A stretch of DNA of 21,438 nt from Chloroflexota bacterium (GCA_013694795.1 JACDBS010000011.1:1-21438); one strand, 5' to 3'. Counted from the stretch's first letter, positions 1-6,884 are shown. Translations and numbers: made by a program. The notes: generated by a model from the letters alone, not told the origin.

Positions 1-1
1 G

Positions 2-1249
2 GCCCTGGCCGAGCGGAAGGCCCGCACCCGACAGCGGATCCTCGGCATCTTCTACCTGATCGTCGCCAGCGTCATGGTGATCGGTTTCGCGATGCCGGTG
101 TCGGGCGACGCCACGTCCACCTTCAACCTCAACCTCGGCCCGGCGGTCATCACGCTCCCCGACCTCGTGCTGCCGTCGTCGGCGACCGCCTACCTGCTGG
201 CCGCGGTCGTGGCCTTTGCCGGCGCCGTCCAGCTGACGCGCGGGTTCGGAACGAAGGCGGCGATCATCCTCGCTTTCGTGGCGGGGGCCTTCGTGTTCGG
301 CTTCCTGGTGTGGGTGGCCGCCGGCCAGTCGATGAACCTCACGGGCGTCTTCCAGAGCACGCTGCAGCGCGCCGTGCCCATCGTCTTCGGCGCCCTCTCG
401 GGCGTCCTGTGCGAGCGCGCCGGAGTGGTCAACATCGCCATCGAGGGCATGCTCCTGTCCGGAGCCTTCGTGTCCGCGGTGGTCGCCAGCGCCACCGGAA
501 GCCCGTGGCTCGGCATCGGGGCCGCGATCATCACCGGCGGGCTCCTGGCAGGCCTCCTGGCCGTCCTGGCCATCCGCTACCGGGTCGACCAGATCATCGC
601 GGGCTTCTTCATCAACATCCTCGCCACCGGGCTCACCGCGTTCCTGTCGGTGCGCGTCCTCCAACCGAACCAGGCCGAGCTCAACTCGCCGGAGCGCCTT
701 GGGCCGATCGCGATCCCGATCCTGTCGGAGATCCCGCTGCTCGGACCGGTCCTGTTCCGGCACAACGTCTTCGTCTACGCGCTCTTCGCCCTGATCGTGC
801 TCATCCACCTCGGCCTCTTCTACACGCGATGGGGCCTGCGGGTGCGAGCGGTCGGTGAGCATCCCAGGGCGGCTGACACCGTTGGCATCAACGTCTACTG
901 GGTGCGCTACAGCAGCGTGATCATGGGCGGCATGGTGGCGGGGCTCGGCGGGGCCTACTTCACCATCGGATCCACCGGCGGATTCGAGCGCGAGATGAGC
1001 GGCGGACGCGGCTATATCGGCCTGGCGGCCATGATCTTCGGCGGTTGGAACCCGATCGGCTCCTTCTTCGCCGGCCTGGTATTCGGATTCGCCGATGCCC
1101 TCCAGTCACGCTTCTCGATCCTGAATATCGGGATCCCGTCCGAGTTCCTGCTGATGGTGCCGTACGTGGTCACGATCATCGTGGTTGCGGGCCTCGTCGG
1201 CCGAGCGCGCGCGCCGGCGGCCGACGGGAAGCCATACGTCAAGGAGTGA
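2..1249 (+). CDS. ABC transporter permease, nucleoside type (YufQ/COG1079 family), 5' end outside window
   Basis: This is an inner-membrane permease subunit of an ABC importer of the branched-chain/ribose permease superfamily (BPD_transp_2). The reading frame is open back to base 2 and already encodes a basic segment and a transmembrane helix before the first ATG at 74, so the true start lies upstream of the window and the gene is 5'-partial. It shows about nine hydrophobic segments and the family signature around bases 395-455, encoding CERAGVVNIAIEGM, typical of the YufP/YufQ permeases that pair with a BmpA-type nucleoside-binding lipoprotein. The stop codon overlaps the GTG of a nucleoside hydrolase, which supports nucleosides as the substrate. 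The ATPase, binding protein and second permease are expected upstream. The family is confident; the substrate is inferred from context. Confidence 0.88.
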   Translation, partial: ALAERKARTRQRILGIFYLIVASVMVIGFAMPVSGDATSTFNLNLGPAVITLPDLVLPSSATAYLLAAVVAFAGAVQLTRGFGTKAAIILAFVAGAFVFGFLVWVAAGQSMNLTGVFQSTLQRAVPIVFGALSGVLCERAGVVNIAIEGMLLSGAFVSAVVASATGSPWLGIGAAIITGGLLAGLLAVLAIRYRVDQIIAGFFINILATGLTAFLSVRVLQPNQAELNSPERLGPIAIPILSEIPLLGPVLFRHNVFVYALFALIVLIHLGLFYTRWGLRVRAVGEHPRAADTVGINVYWVRYSSVIMGGMVAGLGGAYFTIGSTGGFEREMSGGRGYIGLAAMIFGGWNPIGSFFAGLVFGFADALQSRFSILNIGIPSEFLLMVPYVVTIIVVAGLVGRARAPAADGKPYVKE

Positions 1250-2193
1250 GCTCCGCGAGGCGCCGCGTCGTGCTCGACTGCGACCCCGGGCACGACGACG
1301 CCATGGCAATCCTGCTGGCGGCCGCATCGCCGGCGATCGAGCTGGAGGCGATCACCACGGTGGCCGGCAACCAGACGGTCGAGAAGGTCACGCTCAATGC
1401 GAGGCGCGTTTGCAGCGTCGCCGGCATCCGCGACGTTCCCATCGCCGCGGGCTGCGATCGTCCCCTGCGGCGGGAGCCGATCATCGCGGGTGAGATCCAC
1501 GGCGCGTCGGGGCTCGACGGCGTGGAGTGGGGAGAGCCCACTGTGGACGCCGATCCGCGGCACGCGGTCGACGTACTGATCGAGCGCGCGGAGGCCGATG
1601 AGCGACCGTTGACCGTGGTCGCCGTGGGTCCGCTCACCAACGTCGCGACCGCCCTGCAGCGGGCGCCGCGCATCGTCGATCGCCTGGAGCGCATCTCGAT
1701 CATGGGCGGCGCCATCGGGCTGGGAAACTGGACGCCGTCCGCCGAGTTCAACATCTACGCCGATCCGGAGGCAGCGGCGGCCGTCTTCGCAGCCGGGGTG
1801 CCGATCACGCTCGTGCCGCTGGAGGTGACGCACCGGGCGCTGGCAACCGACGAGGTCCTGGCGCGCATCGCCGCGCTCGACACCCCCGTCGCGCGCATGT
1901 CCGACGCCCTGATGCGCTTCTTCGCGGACACCTACCAGCGGGTCTTCGGCTTCGACGCCCCGGCCGTCCACGACCCTTGCGCCGTGGCCGCGATCATCGA
2001 CCCGACGCTCGTGCCGACGCGGCTCGTGAACGTGGCGATCGATACCGGTTCCGAGCTGAGCGCCGGCCGAACGGTGTGCGACGTTTACGGCACGACGGGG
2101 CGGACGCCCAACGCCGACGTCGGCGTCGACCTGGATGTCGACCGCTTCTGGGACCTCATGCTGGCGGCGCTCGCCGCCTACCCGCGGCTCTAG
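1246..2193 (+). CDS. Inosine/uridine-preferring nucleoside hydrolase (IUNH family)
   Basis: This 315-residue protein should hydrolyse the N-glycosidic bond of ribonucleosides to give free base and ribose in the cytosol. The calcium-binding signature DCDPGHDDA lies at residues 11-19. Later motifs are VGPLTNVA, IMGGA, the AEFNIYADPEAA segment, and a C-terminal HDPCAVA that supplies the family's active-site His and Asp. Length is normal for IhnH/RihA/RihB proteins. I chose the GTG at 1246, which overlaps the permease stop as GTGA and implies translational coupling. An open frame runs further back but lies inside the permease. An alternative GTG at 1270 would trim the first beta strand. Together with the permease it forms a nucleoside uptake-and-cleavage unit. 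Base specificity cannot be read from the sequence. Confidence 0.9.
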   Translation: MSSARRRVVLDCDPGHDDAMAILLAAASPAIELEAITTVAGNQTVEKVTLNARRVCSVAGIRDVPIAAGCDRPLRREPIIAGEIHGASGLDGVEWGEPTVDADPRHAVDVLIERAEADERPLTVVAVGPLTNVATALQRAPRIVDRLERISIMGGAIGLGNWTPSAEFNIYADPEAAAAVFAAGVPITLVPLEVTHRALATDEVLARIAALDTPVARMSDALMRFFADTYQRVFGFDAPAVHDPCAVAAIIDPTLVPTRLVNVAIDTGSELSAGRTVCDVYGTTGRTPNADVGVDLDVDRFWDLMLAALAAYPRL

Positions 2194-2936
2194 GCCGGAG
2201 CCACCTCGGTCGGGATTCGCGAGTGCGCGGCAGGCGATTCACGCAGGAGTTCGATCGAGCGCCCCACCTTGGCCATGTCGCGCACCACCGAGACGTGGTC
2301 GTAGTCGACCGACCGGAACCCGACCGCGATGTCAGGCTCACCGATGTAGACCACCGCGTATCGCGCCCGGGCGTCGCCATCGGTGCCGCAACCTACCGAG
2401 CCGCAGGCAACGAAGTGAGCCTGGCCGACGACGCGGTGGAATGCCTCGTGGGTGTGGCCGAAGCAGAACAGGTCATCCGCCTCGTCGCTGGCGATGCGCG
2501 CGAGGACGCGTGAGGGGCGCGACGCCCACAGGTACTCGGTCTCCTTGAGCGGCGAGCCGTGGAAGAGAAAGACCGATCGCCCCGCAAGGGTCAGGCGCAG
2601 CGTCTGCGGTAACTGCCGCAGCCAGGCCTTGTTCTCCTCGCTCAATGTCTCGGCCGACCAGCGCATCGACGCATTGCCCTCGATCTCGGAGTCGCCGGTG
2701 GCCCAGGCAGCGCCGGTCTGCTCGCGGTCCATCCCGACGGCCTCGTCCCAGTTGCCCTGGACGGTCGGGACCCCGAGCCGCCGCAGCTCGTCGACCACCT
2801 CATTCGGATGCGGGCCGCGCCCGACCACGTCCCCGACGCAGTACAGCGCGTCGGCGCCGATCCGCGCGACGTCATCGATCACGGCGCGCAGCGCCGGCAG
2901 GTTGGCGTGAATGTCCCCCATCACCGCGATTCGCAT
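2190..2936 (-). CDS. Metallophosphoesterase of the YfcE/MJ0936 type
   Basis: This 248-residue calcineurin-like phosphoesterase has the full order of metal-binding blocks: GDIHAN (residues 7-12), GDVVGRGP (35-42), GNWD (61-64), a mid-protein HGSP and GHTH. The histidine of the usual GNHD block, generally the catalytic proton donor, is Trp here, a variation seen in some relatives that may change activity. I start it at ATG 2936, three residues before the first beta strand. A longer frame would need a TTG at 2972 that coincides with a predicted -35 element. A -10-like CAGAAT sits six bases before the ATG, so the mRNA is probably leaderless. It converges with the nucleoside hydrolase and shares the CTAG stop palindrome with it. 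Substrate (phosphodiester, nucleotide or protein) is unknown. Confidence 0.85.
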   Translation of the reverse strand: MRIAVMGDIHANLPALRAVIDDVARIGADALYCVGDVVGRGPHPNEVVDELRRLGVPTVQGNWDEAVGMDREQTGAAWATGDSEIEGNASMRWSAETLSEENKAWLRQLPQTLRLTLAGRSVFLFHGSPLKETEYLWASRPSRVLARIASDEADDLFCFGHTHEAFHRVVGQAHFVACGSVGCGTDGDARARYAVVYIGEPDIAVGFRSVDYDHVSVVRDMAKVGRSIELLRESPAAHSRIPTEVAPA

Positions 2937-2958
2937 GCGCGGATTCTGCGCATGCGAA
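2930..2958. repeat. Perfect 11-bp inverted repeat over the start of the metallophosphoesterase gene
   Basis: TTCGCATGCGC (2930-2940) and its exact reverse complement (2948-2958) are separated by seven bases. The repeat covers the start codon (2934-2936) and the predicted -10 (2943-2948). If transcription starts near the ATG, as predicted, the upstream arm is not transcribed, so the element would act as a DNA operator rather than an RNA hairpin. The binding protein is unknown. Confidence 0.7.
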
Positions 2959-2972
2959 CCCCGTACCGGCAA
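2943..2972 (-). promoter_or_regulatory. Predicted sigma70-type promoter for the metallophosphoesterase
   Basis: On the minus strand TTGCCG (2967-2972) is followed after 18 bases by CAGAAT (2943-2948), each matching four of six consensus bases. The -10 is six bases from the ATG at 2936, consistent with a leaderless transcript. The -35 coincides with the only alternative upstream start codon (TTG), which argues for the shorter protein. Confidence 0.45.
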
Positions 2973-2974
2973 TA

Positions 2975-3006
2975 CCCCCTGCGGGGGACTTCCGGATGGT
3001 CGGAAG
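2975..3006 (-). terminator. Two tandem hairpins downstream of the Mrp gene
   Basis: Just after the Mrp stop, minus-strand RNA could form CTTCCG-N6-CGGAAG (2989-3006, six perfect pairs) and then CCCCC-GCA-GGGGG (2975-2987) followed by TATT. The second is a short GC-rich hairpin with a weak T-run. This is plausible termination for Mrp and insulation of the next promoter, but the T-tract is too poor to be certain. Confidence 0.4.
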
Positions 3007-3008
3007 CC

Positions 3009-4094
3009 CTAAACGCCGCTGCCCACCATGGCCGGGGCTGCCAGCACGCTCACCTTGCCCGCCACCGTGCGCGCCACCTCGCGCAGCGCGACCGCGGCCG
3101 GCGACTCGTCACCGCCGGGGTACTGCGCCGACGTGATCGGCACGCCGGCGTCGCCCCCTGCTCGCACGCCCGGCTCGATCGGGATGCGCCCGAGCACCTC
3201 GAGCTCGAGCTCGCGGGCGAACTTCTCCGCGCCACCACGCCCGAAGATGTCGTGCTCCTCGCTGCAGTTCGGGCAGATGAAGCCGCTCATGTTCTCGATC
3301 ACGCCCAGCGTACGGACGTTCACCTTGTTGAACATGCCCACCGCCTTGCGCGCATCCAGGAGGCTGACCTCCTGCGGTGTGGTGACGATCACCGCCCCGG
3401 TGAGCGGGATGAGCTGGCTGAGGCTCAGCGCGGCATCGCCGGTCCCCGGAGGCAGGTCGATGACGAGGTAGTCGAGCTCGCCCCACTCGACGTCGCGCAA
3501 GAACTGGGCGATCGCGCTGTGGATGAGCGGGCCGCGCCAAATGACGGGCGCATCGGCCTGGAGGAAGTACTGGATGCTCATCATCTGCACGCCGTGGGCG
3601 ACCACCGGGTTTGGCTTCCCGCCCGTTCCCGTCACGTGCGCGCCCTGGGTGCCCATCATGATCGGCACGTTCGGCCCGGTGATATCGGCGTCCAGCAGGC
3701 CGACTCGCGCCCCATCGCGCGCCAGGCTCACCGCCAGGTTGACGGCGACTGTCGACTTGCCGACGCCGCCCTTGCCGGACGCGACCGCGATCGTGTTCTT
3801 CACGCCTGGAATGAGATCGGCGGCCGGCCCGCCGAAGCTGCGCTTCACGTTGCTGGCCCAATCGACGCGCACCACGCTGGCGCCGAGCGGCGCGAGGGCA
3901 TCGGTGATGTCGCTCTCGATGGTCGCCTTCAGGGGGCAGGCCGGAGTGGTCAGCTCGACGGTGAGGTCGACGACGCTGCCATCGATGGTGACACTCTTCA
4001 CCATCCCGAGCGAGACGAGGTCGCGCCCGATCTCTGGATCCTTCACCCCAGCGAGGGCGGCCAGGATGTTGTCGTTGGTGAGCTGGTCGGACAT
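3009..4094 (-). CDS. Mrp/ApbC-family Fe-S cluster carrier P-loop ATPase with N-terminal DUF59 domain
   Basis: This 361-residue cytosolic ATPase is expected to bind and transfer Fe-S clusters to apo-proteins. Residues 1-85 form a DUF59 (MIP18/SufT-like) domain with its conserved cysteine at C53. A linker leads to the deviant Walker A GKGGVGKS at about 107-114, the switch region LLDADITGPN (133-142), Walker B-like VIDLPPGTGD (211-220), and the paired cysteines C274 and C277 (CPNC) that bridge a cluster in the Mrp/NBP35 dimer. All residues needed for function are present and length is typical. The ATG at 4094 has AAGGAG at 4111-4116, a rather long 16 bases upstream, and no better start is seen. 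The gene stands alone in its transcription unit. The function is known for the family and inferred here. Confidence 0.93.
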   Translation of the reverse strand: MSDQLTNDNILAALAGVKDPEIGRDLVSLGMVKSVTIDGSVVDLTVELTTPACPLKATIESDITDALAPLGASVVRVDWASNVKRSFGGPAADLIPGVKNTIAVASGKGGVGKSTVAVNLAVSLARDGARVGLLDADITGPNVPIMMGTQGAHVTGTGGKPNPVVAHGVQMMSIQYFLQADAPVIWRGPLIHSAIAQFLRDVEWGELDYLVIDLPPGTGDAALSLSQLIPLTGAVIVTTPQEVSLLDARKAVGMFNKVNVRTLGVIENMSGFICPNCSEEHDIFGRGGAEKFARELELEVLGRIPIEPGVRAGGDAGVPITSAQYPGGDESPAAVALREVARTVAGKVSVLAAPAMVGSGV

Positions 4095-4110
4095 GGGCGG
4101 GCTCGGGGTG

Positions 4111-4178
4111 CTCCTTCGTGCGGGACCGATGCGGCCGCTTGAGCCTACCAGAGGCAGCCGCTCGGTTCACACAACCGA
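4111..4178 (-). promoter_or_regulatory. Possible promoter/leader region of the Mrp gene
   Basis: On the minus strand a -10-like TAGGCT (4142-4147) would start an RNA of about 40 bases before the ATG, with the ribosome site AAGGAG at 4111-4116. A 6-5-6 palindrome TCGGTT-N5-AACCGA (4162-4178) sits where a -35 would be expected, and no good -35 hexamer is visible, so an activator or repressor site there is possible. This is weak evidence from pattern alone. Confidence 0.25.
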
Positions 4179-4465
4179 TGTTGAGGTCGGGATCGCCGAA
4201 CCCTTGAATCGTCCTTTTCCGGTCAGTCATTCGTCGGGTGACTGCTATCGGCTCCGAAGGCGCAGATTCCGGGCCTCCCATTCACGGGATGACTAGTAGG
4301 GCTTGTAAGGAGCCGGTAGCGGGCTACGCGACCGCACTCTCGCGCACATGGGTCGATCATTGGCACTGGCCAATCGCGTGGAATTCGCCCTAGCAGTCAA
4401 GCGGCGAATGGGAGTCCACATGTTGGCGGACGGAGGACGAGTCACGACCCCGCCCTACAACAGGC
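4179..4465. other. Intergenic stretch without a recognised gene
   Basis: With the promoter region above this makes the longest gap in the window (4095-4465). It reads as less G+C-biased than the flanking genes, and no open frame there resembles a protein or keeps clear codon periodicity. I found no tRNA-like T-arm. One perfect small hairpin, ATTGGC-ACTG-GCCAAT (4359-4374), and a weaker GTAG/CTAC pair near 4316-4327 are the only structures seen. The gap follows the stop of the minus-strand deacetylase, so it could hold that gene's terminator. Confidence 0.5.
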
Positions 4466-5320
4466 TCAGGCCAACCCGTCGAAGAGCCCTGACTCGCCGT
4501 CGACCGGAGTCGGAAGTGCCGATACAGCCAAGCGGTAGTGCTCCGATGCCAGGAATGCGTCGCGCGCCTCTGTGCCCCAGTCATGGAACGGGCCGGCTGA
4601 TCCGGTCTGCGAGACGTGGCGCGAGATGGCGGCCAGCTTGAGCTGAGCGAGGTCGCCCAGATCCAGCCCCAGCGTCGGCTCGGAACCCGACCCATACCCG
4701 TCCGACGCCATCCGCTCCCCCAGCGCCGCAAGGGCCGTGGGCGGGACCACGAGCTGGTACAGCTTCGCCGCGCGCCAGGCGACCTGGTCCTCCTCGATGT
4801 CGTCCTCGTAGGCGAGCGGCTCGGCCGCGCGGTCATATGCGGCGCGGACGGCGCGCGACAGGACGATGTGATCGGTGTCGCCGGTGATGCCATCCGGTCC
4901 GAATGACAGGATCACCTCGGGCCGATGCATCCGAATCGGCTCAACGATGCGCCCCACCAGGTTGTCGAAGTCGATCTGGTCGAGCTCACCCTCGGCGTAG
5001 TCGAGCATGCGCACCACCCGCACCCCGAGGACAGCGACCGAGCGCCGCAGCTCGTCCTCGCGCACGGTGTCATTGTTACGCCAGTTGATGGCGGCGTCCT
5101 TCACGTCGCGGTTCTTGCCGCCAGGAAGTGGGGAGGCAACGGTGAGCCGCGAGTCGAACCAGCCCCGCGTGACGCAGACCACGACGACGTACGCGCCCTC
5201 GGCGGCGGCCGTGGCGATGGCACCTCCGAAGCCGAAGGCCTCATCACCCGGATGGGCGACAACGACCATCAGGCTGCGCGCGGGCGCGCGCTCGCGAACG
5301 GGCCGCCAGATGGAGGACAC
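4466..5320 (-). CDS. PIG-L/LmbE-family protein with altered catalytic residues
   Basis: This 284-residue member of the PIG-L zinc N-deacetylase family is related to MshB and GlcNAc-PI deacetylase. The first motif, normally HPDDE, reads HPGDE at residues 23-27; the second, normally GHPDH, reads GDTDH at 147-151. The zinc ligands corresponding to MshB His13, Asp16 and His147 are kept (H23, D26, H151). The catalytic base Asp15 is Gly25 and the residue equivalent to His144 is Asp148. The canonical relative at 12325-13053 keeps both. The start is a GTG at 5320, with TATACT seven bases upstream; an internal ATG at 5269 would sit too close to the first motif. It follows the deaminase-like gene by 18 bases. 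It may be a non-hydrolytic binder or use altered chemistry; the substrate is unknown. Confidence 0.85.
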   Translation of the reverse strand: MSSIWRPVRERAPARSLMVVVAHPGDEAFGFGGAIATAAAEGAYVVVVCVTRGWFDSRLTVASPLPGGKNRDVKDAAINWRNNDTVREDELRRSVAVLGVRVVRMLDYAEGELDQIDFDNLVGRIVEPIRMHRPEVILSFGPDGITGDTDHIVLSRAVRAAYDRAAEPLAYEDDIEEDQVAWRAAKLYQLVVPPTALAALGERMASDGYGSGSEPTLGLDLGDLAQLKLAAISRHVSQTGSAGPFHDWGTEARDAFLASEHYRLAVSALPTPVDGESGLFDGLA

Positions 5321-5327
5321 GGCCGGC

Positions 5328-5333
5328 AGTATA
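5328..5333 (-). promoter_or_regulatory. Candidate -10 hexamer for the variant PIG-L gene
   Basis: TATACT on the minus strand matches five of six consensus bases and ends seven bases before the GTG at 5320, the spacing expected of a leaderless transcript. No convincing -35 is visible, and the gene may also be co-transcribed with the deaminase-like gene ahead of it. Confidence 0.35.
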
Positions 5334-5338
5334 CGAGG

Positions 5339-6388
5339 CTAGGAACCGACCCCGACCCGGATCGGCGCACGGCTGCGCGAGCGCTCAACGACCGGCGCGC
5401 GGTCCAGGAATGTGGCCTCCTCCGCGGCCTCGATCACGTGCCTGACCTCGTCCAACGACAGGATCTCGTTGCGCATCAGGAGCCCCAGCTCGTCGCGCAG
5501 ATAGGAGCGCAGCATCTCGGGCCCATCGGTGCTCACCGCGAAGCGCACGCCGTGGTCGATCAGGGCGCGAATCACCCGCCGGATCTCGCCCACGTTGGCC
5601 AGCACGCCGGTGTTCAGGTTCGAGCTTGGGCAGACCTCGAGCACCGTGCCCCGCTCGCGGAGCATGGCGAGCACGGTCGGATCCTCGGCGCTGCGCACCC
5701 CATGGCCGATGCGGTCCGGCTCGAGAGCCTCGAGCGCCTGGCGCACCTCATCGGCGCCGCCGGTCTCGCCCGCGTGCACGGTCAGGCCCAGGCCGGCGCG
5801 GCGGCACTCGGCATAGACCTGCGTGTAGTCGGAGAAGCGGAATGCGTCGTCCATCGGCCCGGCGATATCGATGCCGACCACGCCCCTGCTGCGCCAGGCG
5901 ATCGCCTTGGCGGCGATGATCTCGTTCAGTGCGGGTGTGAAGCCCCGGTCGAGGCAGAAGATGAGCCCGGCGCGCACCTGTGGATACTCGAGCACGGCGC
6001 GGTCCATCCCGCGCACCGCCGCCGCGATGATGTGGTCGAGGTCCTGCTCACCGCCCCGGTTGCGCTTCATGGGGTTGAAACGCAGCTCGAGCCGGGTCAC
6101 GTCGTTCCTGCGATAGGCGCCGCCGATCACCTCGTACACGCTGCGCTCGACGGCGATGGGGCTGGACTGGATCAGCTCGGTCCAATGGAAGAGATCGAGG
6201 TAGGCCTGGAAGCCTCGCCTGCGTCGCCCGACCGTGATGAGATCGCGGAAGGCCCAGTAGTCCTTGGTCGGAAGCCGGATGCCCTGGGCGTGCGCGATGC
6301 CCCACATGATGGCCGGGGTGACCGCCGCTCCGAGGTGCACGTGGAGCTCGCTCAGAGGGGTGCGCGGATCAAGACGCTGGCGCGACAT
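5339..6388 (-). CDS. Adenosine-deaminase-family amidohydrolase, substrate site divergent
   Basis: This 349-residue TIM-barrel metal-dependent deaminase has the zinc ligands H16 and H18 (LHVHL), H205 (HAGE, with catalytic E208) and D288, plus H229 in RIGHG, as in adenosine deaminase. Residues that recognise adenosine are changed. The HLDG motif reads HLGA, losing the Asp that contacts the ribose 5'-OH in mouse ADA (Asp19). AGDE reads AGPM (176-179). TDDP reads TDGP, losing the equivalent of Asp296 that contacts N7. Chemistry is probably retained, but the substrate may not be adenosine; another purine or an aminated metabolite is possible. The ATG at 6388 has GGAG four bases upstream, and the longer open frame to 6535 is not coding-like. 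It lies 18 bases ahead of the variant PIG-L gene, with which it probably forms an operon. Confidence 0.85.
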   Translation of the reverse strand: MSRQRLDPRTPLSELHVHLGAAVTPAIMWGIAHAQGIRLPTKDYWAFRDLITVGRRRRGFQAYLDLFHWTELIQSSPIAVERSVYEVIGGAYRRNDVTRLELRFNPMKRNRGGEQDLDHIIAAAVRGMDRAVLEYPQVRAGLIFCLDRGFTPALNEIIAAKAIAWRSRGVVGIDIAGPMDDAFRFSDYTQVYAECRRAGLGLTVHAGETGGADEVRQALEALEPDRIGHGVRSAEDPTVLAMLRERGTVLEVCPSSNLNTGVLANVGEIRRVIRALIDHGVRFAVSTDGPEMLRSYLRDELGLLMRNEILSLDEVRHVIEAAEEATFLDRAPVVERSRSRAPIRVGVGS

Positions 6389-6392
6389 CTGG

Positions 6393-6439
6393 CTCCATGC
6401 TCGCGTGTTCGGCGGAGTGTAGCCGATGCTAGAATCGGC
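6393..6439. promoter_or_regulatory. Divergent promoter region with central palindrome
   Basis: Two -10-like hexamers lie back to back: TACACT on the minus strand (6416-6421), about 28 bases from the deaminase-like ATG with GGAG at 6393-6396, and TAGAAT on the plus strand (6430-6435), eight bases before the zinc-ribbon ATG at 6444. A perfect palindrome GCCGAT-N6-ATCGGC (6422-6439) spans the plus-strand -10, so one regulator could affect both directions. No good -35 is seen for either. Confidence 0.4.
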
Positions 6440-6443
6440 GCCC

Positions 6444-6845
6444 ATGGAACTCATCCGTGATATCGCCGACTGGATCGCCACCGGCTGGGGAGACCGCCTG
6501 GGGCTCCTTTTCCCCCTCGCCATGGTCGGCCTCATCGGGCTCTACGTCCTCTGGCTCGTCATCGGCTACCTGCGCGTGAGCCAAGTCGGTCTGGGCGACG
6601 GTCAGGGGCCGCAGCAGGTGGTGGCGCTGCCGTCCTCAGGCGAGGGCGCCGAACTCCCACGCGGCGTTCCGTATTGCGCATTCGACGGGCTCCAGTACCC
6701 GGCCGGCGCCCGCTTCTGCACCAGTTGCGAGCGCGATCTCACGCTCGCCTGCATGAACTGCGCAGCAACCCTCTCCGCCGGAGATGCGTCCTGCTACCGA
6801 TGCGGTACCCCCACTGGTGCCGCCGACGTCGCCCTCCTCGGCTGA
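6444..6845 (+). CDS. Membrane-anchored zinc-ribbon protein
   Basis: This 133-residue protein has a short amphipathic N-terminus and one strong transmembrane helix at about residues 20-44. A polar linker follows, then a C-terminal cytosolic zinc-ribbon region. The second ribbon is complete (CMNC, eleven residues, CYRC). The first is CAFD followed by CTSC, so one usual ligand is Asp and it may be degenerate. I start at ATG 6444, which is eight bases after TAGAAT and so probably leaderless, rather than the upstream ATG at 6426 that precedes that element. It is followed after 39 bases by the CcsA-like gene and then YjbQ on the same strand. No specific function is recognised; a scaffold or nucleic-acid/protein contact role is guesswork. 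Confidence 0.75.
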   Translation: MELIRDIADWIATGWGDRLGLLFPLAMVGLIGLYVLWLVIGYLRVSQVGLGDGQGPQQVVALPSSGEGAELPRGVPYCAFDGLQYPAGARFCTSCERDLTLACMNCAATLSAGDASCYRCGTPTGAADVALLG

Positions 6846-6861
6846 CCGGTCGATGCCGGTC
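6844..6861 (+). repeat. Small hairpin at the end of the zinc-ribbon gene
   Basis: GACCGG (6844-6849) and CCGGTC (6856-6861) form six perfect pairs around a six-base loop, overlapping the TGA stop. There is no T-run, so it is at most an attenuating or RNA-stabilising hairpin between the zinc-ribbon and CcsA-like genes. Confidence 0.3.
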
Positions 6862-6884
6862 GGCCCGCACGACCGCATGGATCC

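Noticed and set aside
2937..2972. Upstream TTG start extending the metallophosphoesterase by 12 residues
   Set aside because: The extension overlaps the predicted promoter and palindrome, and the family starts right at the MRIAVMGD strand.
3109..4281. Minus-strand 390-residue frame overlapping Mrp
   Set aside because: It is an out-of-frame shadow of the Mrp gene with Arg/His-rich low-quality sequence.
4179..4340. Possible tRNA in the long gap
   Set aside because: A GGTTCG-like string is present, but no 5-bp T-arm, acceptor stem or CCA-proximal pairing can be built on either strand.
4348..4641. Plus-strand 97-residue frame at the end of the long gap
   Set aside because: More than half lies antisense to the PIG-L gene, and the rest has no start signal or codon bias.
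5325..5333. Half of the CsoR palindrome (GGCAGTATA) ahead of the variant PIG-L gene
   Set aside because: The matching TACT half at the required spacing is absent (ACAC instead), so it is only a -10-like sequence, not an operator.
6389..6535. N-terminal extension of the deaminase-like protein
   Set aside because: It runs antisense through the divergent promoter and zinc-ribbon gene and lacks family similarity.
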